NCBI GenBank assembly: GCA_030407005.1
Contig: JAUDYN010000005.1
Coordinates: 3,224,001 to 3,288,000, forward strand
Reading direction: 5' to 3'
DNA: 64,000 bases
DNA from: Desarmillaria ectypa
Lineage: Eukaryota; Basidiomycota; Agaricomycetes; Agaricales; Physalacriaceae
Shown here: positions 57,640 through 64,000 of the stretch, piece after piece
Layout of the letters: the number at the start of each line of letters is the position of its first letter
How positions within the stretch are numbered: position 1 is the stretch's first letter
Notes under the pieces: generated by a model
Seen by the model: the letters and a program-made list of their open reading frames with translations, nothing else
Databases searched by the model: none
What the model was told of the DNA's origin: nothing
Made by a program: the position numbers and the translations under genes

Positions 57640-59130
57640 AAACCAAAAAAACCTTCAAGGAGCTCATGCCTTCTCAGTATCAAAGCTTTAGAGATTTATT
57701 CTCTAAAGAAAGTTTTAATGAACTACCAGACCAAAAACCCTGGGACCATGCCATTGAGCTAGTCTCCAACACCAAATCCATGCTGGACTGTAAAGTCTAT
57801 CCACTCAACTGAAACAAGCAAGAACAACTTGACAAATTCTTTGATGAGAATCTTGACTCTGGATGAATTCATCCATCCAAATCTCCATTTGCCTCTCCCT
57901 TCTTCTTCATCAAGAAAAAGGATGGTTCTCTACATCTAGTTCAGGACTATCACAAACTGAACAAAATGATGATTAAAAACCATTATCCTCTTCCCCTAAT
58001 CTTGAAACTAATTGACAAGTTATGAGGAGCCAAGTACTTCAGCAAATTAGATGTTTGCTGGGGATACAACAACATATGAATCTGGGAAGGAGACAAAGAG
58101 AAAGCCACATTCAGAACCAATTGAGGACTCTTCAAACCTACAGTTATGTTCTTTGGTCTCACCAACTCACCAGCCACTTTTCAGTGGATGATGAACAACA
58201 TCTTCAAGGACCTGATCACCAGAGGAAAAGTTACCATATATCTTGATGACATCTTAATCTTCATAAAATCCCTATCCGAACATTGAATCATTGTTCAACA
58301 AGTTCTCCAATGACTACAAGAAAACAAATTGTTCCTTAAAGTGGAAAAATGCAAGTTCGAGATACTCAAGACAGAATACCTTAGAGTCATTATCAGCGAA
58401 GATGCAATCCATATGGATCTAGTCAAAATTTCTGGGATTGCAAAATGGCCCACTCCAACCAAAAAGAAGGAGCTCCAATCCTTTTTAGAATTCACAAACT
58501 TTTACTGAAAGTTCATATGTGATTACTCCAAGATAGTATGACCTCTCATGCAGTTGACTGGCAAAGTTGACTGGACATGGGGAATAGAACAAGAACAGGT
58601 GTTCACACAACTCAAGAAGTTGATGATCACAAATGTAGTTCTAACTATTCCCTCTGATGAAGGAAAATTCTGAGTAGAAGCCAATGCTAGTGACAGAGCC
58701 ATTGGAGCTATTCTAAGCCAAGAACAGAATGGTAAATGGAGGCCAGTCATCTTTATGTCAAAAGTGCTGACAGTCACTGAATGCAATTATGAGATCTATG
58801 ACAAGGAATTGTTGGCCATTATGTTGGCATTAGAAGAATGGCACCACTACCTCATGGGCACAAAAGAAACAATTGAAATCTGGACCAATCACCAAAATCT
58901 CCAGTATTTCCAAAAACCTCAAAAGCTGAACTGTCAACAAGCTCAATGGGTCACCGAGTTGGCAGAATACCACTTTGTTCTTCAACACAAAGCTGGAATT
59001 GCCAACAAGAAGGCTGACCTCCTCAGCCAAAGGGATGATCACAATCAGAGAAAAAAAGACAATCAAGATGTGATTGTTCTTTCTCCTGAACATTTCTGGG
59101 CACTAATACTGCCCACAACTGAGGAATGAA
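57640..59130 (+). pseudogene. Gypsy copy 4: reverse transcriptase and RNase H
   Basis: Contains [39 protein letters not shown] and the catalytic [11 protein letters not shown] (about 58230-58262). The 124-codon open stretch 58755-59129 carries most of RNase H (YEIYDKELLAIMLALEEW, NKKADLLSQR). A run of A near 57640 probably marks a frameshift. Confidence 0.8.
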
Positions 59131-59269
59131 TCATGCATATAAGAGATGCAACTCAACAAAAAAAACAGTGGGATCAAGGGATCAAAAAATCCCTCAATCA
59201 TGAATGAGGAATTACTCAAGAAAACAAAGTACTGTGGTATGATGGATGCATCTACATTCCTCAAGACAC

Positions 59270-60435
59270 CTCACTCCACAGTGAAATCATTGTGCAATAT
59301 CATGATCATATCACTGCAGGACATTCCAGCATAGCCAAAACCAAAAAACTCATTCTATGAGAATATTGGTGGCCAAAGATGAAAAGAGATGTCAAATCCT
59401 ATATCAAAGGATGCAAGACATACCAAAGAATGAAGAGTAATACACAGGCAAAGGCTGCTCCTCTTCATCCCAATGCAATACCTGACATCCTCTGGACTCA
59501 TATCTCAGTTGATATGGTCACCAGACTTCTGGAATCCAAAGGACTTGATGCCTTACTTGTCATCATGGATCGATTCTCCAAGAACATAATCCTAGTTCCT
59601 TGTAATAAAGAATTATCTGCCAAAGGATGGGCTCTCATGCTCTAAAATCATATCTATGCAAAACATGGAATGCTGCAAGTGGTGATCTCTGACCAAGGTC
59701 CCCAATTTGTATCAACATTCATGAAGAAACTCTACCAGATGCTGAATATCATGCAAAATGCATCCACCACATACCACCCACAGATGGATGGACAGACAGA
59801 GTGGGTCAACCAAGAGGTTGAAAAGTACCCTTGAATCTTCATCAATCATTGACAGACAGACTGGGTAGCATGGTTGCCACTTGCAGAATTTGCTCATAAT
59901 AACTGAGTTCATTCAGCAACCAGCAAAAGTCCCTTCATGGTTCTATATGGACAAAATCCTCGACTCATCCCCAAATCTATCCAAAAAACCAGTTTCATGA
60001 ATCCTGCAGCAGTAGACTTCACAGAAACCATGATCAAAGTCCACAAGAAAGTCCACAATACATTGGAAAAAGCAGCAGCACAAATGAAAGCATAATATAA
60101 CATAAAAAAGTGATCACCTCATGAATATCAAATTGGTGATAAAGTTTGGCTTGATACCACCAACCTTCATCTTCCATGACCAAAGAAGAAGCTCGATGAC
60201 AAATGAACAGGACCATTCGAGATCATCAAGAAATCAGGCATGGCAGCATACAAACTAAAACTCCCACCTCACTGGAAGATCCATCCTCAATTCAATGAAA
60301 AATTGTTAACCCTGTATATCGTGCCCTCCTTCCCAAATCAGCAACAGCCACCTCCTCCTCCTCTGGATCTTATTGATGGTCAAGAAGAGTACAAAATCAA
60401 AGAAGTCTTGGACTCATGCACTCATCAGGTATGAT
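59270..60435 (+). pseudogene. Gypsy copy 4: integrase
   Basis: Contains KMKRDVKSYIKGCKTYQRMK (zinc end, one Cys now Tyr) and the full catalytic triad: ISVDMVTRL, VISDQGPQF and WVNQEVEKY. It ends at EVLDSCTHQV, where the copy 5 LTR interrupts before the chromodomain. Confidence 0.78.
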
Positions 60436-60854
60436 TGTTACAATTTTTCAATTATCTAATCTTATCTGAGTCATATCCATGACTCATCCATCTTATCAAC
60501 CATTGTTTCCAACTTGTATCCAACCACTCACCAACTCATACCCTCATTCTCACTGTCTGTCACTCCAGACATTTTCTATTGGACCAATGATCCTTCCGGA
60601 CCATCCAACTTCAATGCCATTCCAGCATGGACTGAACTGTTTCACCTAAATATATCACCATAGAAATAGTATATAAACAGAGTAAACTACACTGTTGTAC
60701 TCTATCTTTTGACTAAACTTAATCCATATACTTCTTACTCACACTACACTAAAGGCCCAGCCTAAGTCTCTCAATTGGGTAACTGTTTGAACATGTAACA
60801 GCCCAGAGGGATCAGCTGATGCCCCAAGGCATGTGCCTAAGACAGGCCCTAACA
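60436..60854 (+). repeat. 5' LTR of gypsy copy 5
   Basis: Begins TGTTACAATTTTTCA and ends CCTAACA. TATATAA is at 60670-60676. It is noticeably diverged from the other LTRs. Confidence 0.78.
60704..60716 (+). promoter_or_regulatory. Predicted transcript 5' end and self-primer, gypsy copy 5
   Basis: ATCTTTTGACTAA lies 34 bp after the TATA box start, the same spacing as in copies 1, 3 and 4. Confidence 0.6.
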
Positions 60855-60867
60855 TTAGTCGAAAGAT
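60855..60867 (+). promoter_or_regulatory. Self-primer binding site, gypsy copy 5
   Basis: TTAGTCGAAAGAT directly after the LTR; its reverse complement is ATCTTTCGACTAA. Confidence 0.65.
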
Positions 60868-60887
60868 TAACCTTCCACTTCTTTAAA

Positions 60888-61066
60888 TGCTAGCCATAAA
60901 GAAGCACTTCCTCATGCCAAATGAGGAAGACCAACAAGAACCCAGAACCATTTCCCTCAGCATTGCCATCAGTGGCACAATTCTTTTGACTTTTTTTATG
61001 GTCCTCGCCATATTACTTTACAAGGAAGAAATTTGAACTCTCCTCCAACAGAGGAGAGCTTGATGA
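60888..61066 (+). pseudogene. Gypsy copy 5: Gag N-terminus with hydrophobic segment
   Basis: An ATG at 60888 leads to a polar stretch (MPNEEDQQEPR), then ISLSIAISGTILLTFFMVL and AILLYKEEI. A TGA follows at an expected Arg, then TLLQQRRA. It is the clearest copy of the segment because the frame is open from the ATG through the helix. Confidence 0.55.
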
Positions 61067-61168
61067 CCAAACCTACCCCCCCATCCTCCACAGCACCCAG
61101 AACATGAGCTTCCCCAGGAGCTACCTGCTGCCCAATTGGGATGAAGAGAGGTGATACCACTCATCCAT

Positions 61169-62528
61169 TGATATGCCATCTACGCATTCACACCTAGATT
61201 TTGCGATTTTGTAACAATACTATTGCACATCTATCCTATACTAGTGATACATAGAGGACTATAGCTGAGGCTTTGAGCTGATAGTTAAAAGCAGTAAGCA
61301 ACTGGTAGAGCCAGAACTTAGATGTAACACTATTAGTGGGTTAAATCTACCAGCCAGTCAGACTAGTAACTCAAATACTAGCAGGACTAAGTGAAATACA
61401 GCCACTAGCAAATGAAGGATGCTACTAGCACACTAAAACCAGAAGCAGAGTACACAGATCTCATGAAGTTCTGTCACTAGCAGCCCAGACTGGGCATAAA
61501 TGCCTAAGTCAGGATAACTAGTCACATGGCAATCTTGAAACAGGACTTAGAAATAAATTAGGAATGGATTAACCTTGAGCCCAGATCCGACTATTTCAAT
61601 ATAGATCTCTTATAATCGATGCTAGTGGAGCCAGACTGCACCCTCGATCATGATCGGATAGCTGTTACAGGCACCAATATCCGGATATCCATATAACCAT
61701 GTTACTAGGGCCTGTAGTTGTGCCAAGGGTGTGGAAAGACCAACTGTGGAGTCTCTAGACCGAATATTTGAAAAGAAAACAGACTAGACCAACTATTGTG
61801 TGATTATTCACTATTATTCATGACTAGCCAAGAAATCCTTACCAATATACTCTATACCCAGATGATATTTATAGTTTTGCCTCAGTAGTATATAAGTAGT
61901 GGGATGGGCACTCGTGCAAAGCAGGCAAGCCATCCCTGCAGTTGAGCTCTCACTGGTAATAACTGGTGTCCCCAATTAAAGGCTTTTGTGCTTAACCTCG
62001 ACGAAGTGATTAATAGTTGCTAAGTCACCAATAGAATTGCATTGAATTGAAGTCCATTAGAGTCACTGTTGTGTCCTGCAAAGGTCCGGAGTGTTTTGAA
62101 GTTAGTTCAAGCAAAGTTCTTGGAGTTATAGTTTATTCTTAGGCCAAGAGTGCCACTAGTTAGCCAAGAGTGCGGCTAGTCAAGTGTTTATCACTTGTAG
62201 GAAGCAGTATAGGGCCAAGAGCGCCACCAGTCTGAAGCAGTTTCAGTCAGAACGAGCGCAGTAGCTCAAACCAAGTCACTCTTATCCAATTATGTCTTAC
62301 CCACCCCACTAGTACGATTAGTACTTTGTATAAACTCACTAGTAATGAATAAAACGTCTTTAAGACAATTGTACTTGATTATTGAAGTCTGCAGAGTGCT
62401 TCCATCATACTCGAAACCGCCCAAATTCAATATTGGTGATTAAGTGTAGAGTAGTAAGAGGTTTAGTGTGATTGGTGTTCATTGCCATTCCCTAATTCTT
62501 TTGTCACTTGCCGTTGCCAAGCACATCA
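61169..62528 (+). repeat. 1.3-kb LTR-like repeat, copy B
   Basis: Begins TGATATGCCATC and ends GCACATCA. It has TATATAAG at 61889-61896 and is about 50 bp longer than copy A because of a segment near 62310-62360. Left of it is a plus-strand gypsy, right of it a minus-strand gypsy, with no matching target duplication. It keeps many CpGs that copy A has lost. Confidence 0.6.
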
Positions 62529-64000
62529 CCGCTGACCCTGGTGAGGCTGGTGGGCTTGCTTGTTCCTCTGCTTGAGAAGGACACTGGTATGTTTGGACTT
62601 CTGGGAGGCCTGAAAGAGTCCTGCCTACTAGTCTCTATCCATCACTGATCACTCAGCAGCGTATCCAGTGAGCTAAGCTCGTTGGACTTAGTGGCAGTGC
62701 TAGCACCACCTGGCAAGTCCCGCACCTCATCGGGGGTTTGAGAATTGTCACTATAGATACTTGTGTCAGCGTCTTCAAGAAGGATGATGTAGCTGTTCTT
62801 TTTTGATTCTTGATTTGTCTTCAGCTTCAGGGTCTGTGAAGTCATATGATGTATATTGCTTTTTGTATGTAATTGTCTGTTATCATAGTAATTAGTCTGA
62901 CTTGCAGAAACCGAGGACTCACCTTCAGACTTGGTTGAGCAAGGGGAATTGAACTCTTGTCGACCTAGTCTTTTACCTCTTCAACCTTGGACATAACTGG
63001 CACCACTTTGTTAGTGGGCCCCAAGAATCTGATGTCCCTCAACTCTTTTCTCTTAGAACAATCTCTGCTCAGGTGACCTTTCTCATCACATCTGAAGCAT
63101 TGTCCCTCAGCCCTTCACTGATCGATGTCCATGGGCTTTCCTGTCCCTCCATATGTTGTCCATTGACCAGTTCTGGCATCCCAACTGGTCCCACTATTGG
63201 CAGTCAGCTTTGGGGCCGAGGAACTTGTCGCCCCAGCAACAGTTTTGCCACTGGGCTGCTGTTGTTGTTGGAGGTGGGAATCCTTCTTTTGCCTATCCCA
63301 GGGCGTACTGGTGGTCTGATCGAAGACCCATTTTTGCTGTCTTTCCTTGTACATGCGCAAGATACACTCCTTCCATTCAGGGTATGAGCACAGGATGTTG
63401 ATGCCCATGTTGGAGATGAAGGTGGTATAAGAGCTTGGAACTCGTAGTTGCACCACCTTCACCATGGCCCTGCACTCTGCTTCATCCATTCATTGGCCCA
63501 CTAACTTGGCCTCTTCTTCCAGTTTCTGAAAGTAGTGGGAGATGGGCTGTGCTCCCATGCTGAGGTCGAACATCCTTTTTTCATGGATCTCCTTGATAGC
63601 GGGGTCTCAGAATTGTCGTGAGACCATATCTATGAAGTTGGTCCAATCTGGATATTGAAAGTGGGCAGTGGTGCCATCATACGCATTGCCTACCCAGAAT
63701 TTGGGTCTCTTGTAGACCCACCAGTCCTTGGCAGCTCTCTCAAAGTGGAAAGTCGTGAATAATACCAGGTGTGATGGCACCTGGAAATAGTGTCAGAACA
63801 CTTTAAAATAGGCAATACAATTGCCTATGAAGTATTTGATATCATTGTAGTCCCCCTTGAATGGGGAGGGGACCTTGATGAGGGTCAGTTTGATGCCCAG
63901 GTACAGAGCATTGGTGGTGGCATTTCCGATGGGATTTGGAATAGGGTCAGGAGGACCCTTGCTGGAGGGCAGTCTTGTGATCAAGTAGCGATCTGGCTGT
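62529..64000 (-). mobile_element. Gypsy copy 6, minus strand, Gag part, runs off the right edge
   Basis: On the minus strand the Gag core reads FKGDYNDIKYFIGNCIAYFK, ERAAKDWWVYKRPKFWVGN and ISHYFQKLEEEAKL. It is followed by an intact zinc knuckle CFRCDEKGHLSRDC (about 63060-63101) and further Gag linker to about 62640. It retains more CpG and longer open frames than the other copies, so it is probably the youngest gypsy here. It is 3'-truncated where it meets the LTR-like repeat. Confidence 0.78.
63040..64000 (-). pseudogene. Gypsy copy 6: Gag
   Basis: The best open stretch is 63489-63115 (minus, 124 codons) with FISNMGINILCSYPEWKE, RQQKWVFDQTT and a poly-Gln run. The frame is interrupted by stops after AYFKVF (63793-63795), after FQKLEEEAKLVGQ and after KPMDIDQ. 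The first and last of these match stops in copies 3 and 4, so some may predate the copies' separation or be shared mutation-prone Arg codons. Confidence 0.7.

Larger units (their letters stand above)
52765..60435 (+). mobile_element. Gypsy copy 4, pol better preserved, 3' end cut
   Basis: A 5' LTR and primer site precede Gag, protease, reverse transcriptase, RNase H and integrase. The element is cut at 60435, before the chromodomain, by the LTR of copy 5. More open frame remains than in copy 1, and more CpG, so it is probably younger. Its left end sits inside copy 3. Confidence 0.82.
60436..61168 (+). mobile_element. Gypsy copy 5: 5' LTR, primer site and Gag start only
   Basis: The LTR is inserted in copy 4. 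The internal part runs only to 61168, where the second 1.3-kb LTR-like repeat begins. Confidence 0.75.

Noticed and set aside
32000..64000. Possible alternative genetic code with TGA read as an amino acid, because TGA recurs in the polyproteins
   Set aside because: Host genes in the same window end in TGA (ribonucleases A and B, the DUF6534 gene, the ArgJ-type gene). TAG and TAA also interrupt the elements, and the TGA positions match Arg codons lost by CpG decay.

Overview
The window looks like nuclear DNA of a filamentous basidiomycete, most likely an Agaricomycete. The evidence is a class I hydrophobin, F-box proteins of the expanded mushroom type, a DUF6534 multi-pass membrane protein, and genes cut by many short introns of about 45-60 nt. 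It has two very different halves.

Positions 1-31200 are gene-rich. In order they hold: two tandem F-box genes on the minus strand (one runs off the left edge); a 3.6-kb LTR-type retroelement with inverted ends and a 5-bp target duplication (3661-7293); a hydrophobin; URM1; a DUF3632-like gene; two tandem secreted guanyl-specific ribonucleases of the T1 family; a decayed F-box pseudogene; mitochondrial-type ornithine/glutamate acetyltransferase (ArgJ type); a 26-exon VWA8-type dynein-like AAA/VWA ATPase; two FAR-17a/AIG1-type membrane proteins that flank a CCC1/VIT1-type iron/manganese transporter, a DUF6534 seven-TM-like protein and an LPX1-like alpha/beta hydrolase. Most models were rebuilt exon by exon, and every total is a whole number of codons.

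Positions 31796-64000 are a retrotransposon island with no host gene that I could find. It holds a near-complete Ty1/copia element (31796-36809, 239-bp LTRs), a near-complete Ty3/gypsy chromovirus (36821-44837), and a nested patchwork of related gypsy and copia pieces. There are two copies of a 1.3-kb LTR-like repeat and, at the right edge, a gypsy gag on the minus strand. All coding regions there are broken, mostly by TGA where arginine CGA is expected. CpG is visibly depleted, which fits decay of methylated cytosine.

The most interesting signal is in the gypsy family. A 13-nt segment found 34 bp downstream of the LTR TATA box, where transcripts should begin, is complementary to the primer binding site just inside the LTR, and the two sites co-vary between copies. 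This points to Tf1-like self-primed reverse transcription. The same family has a conserved hydrophobic segment at the start of its Gag. The inverted-end element at 3661-7293 is a second structural oddity, explained best by a template switch at a 7-nt microhomology before integration.
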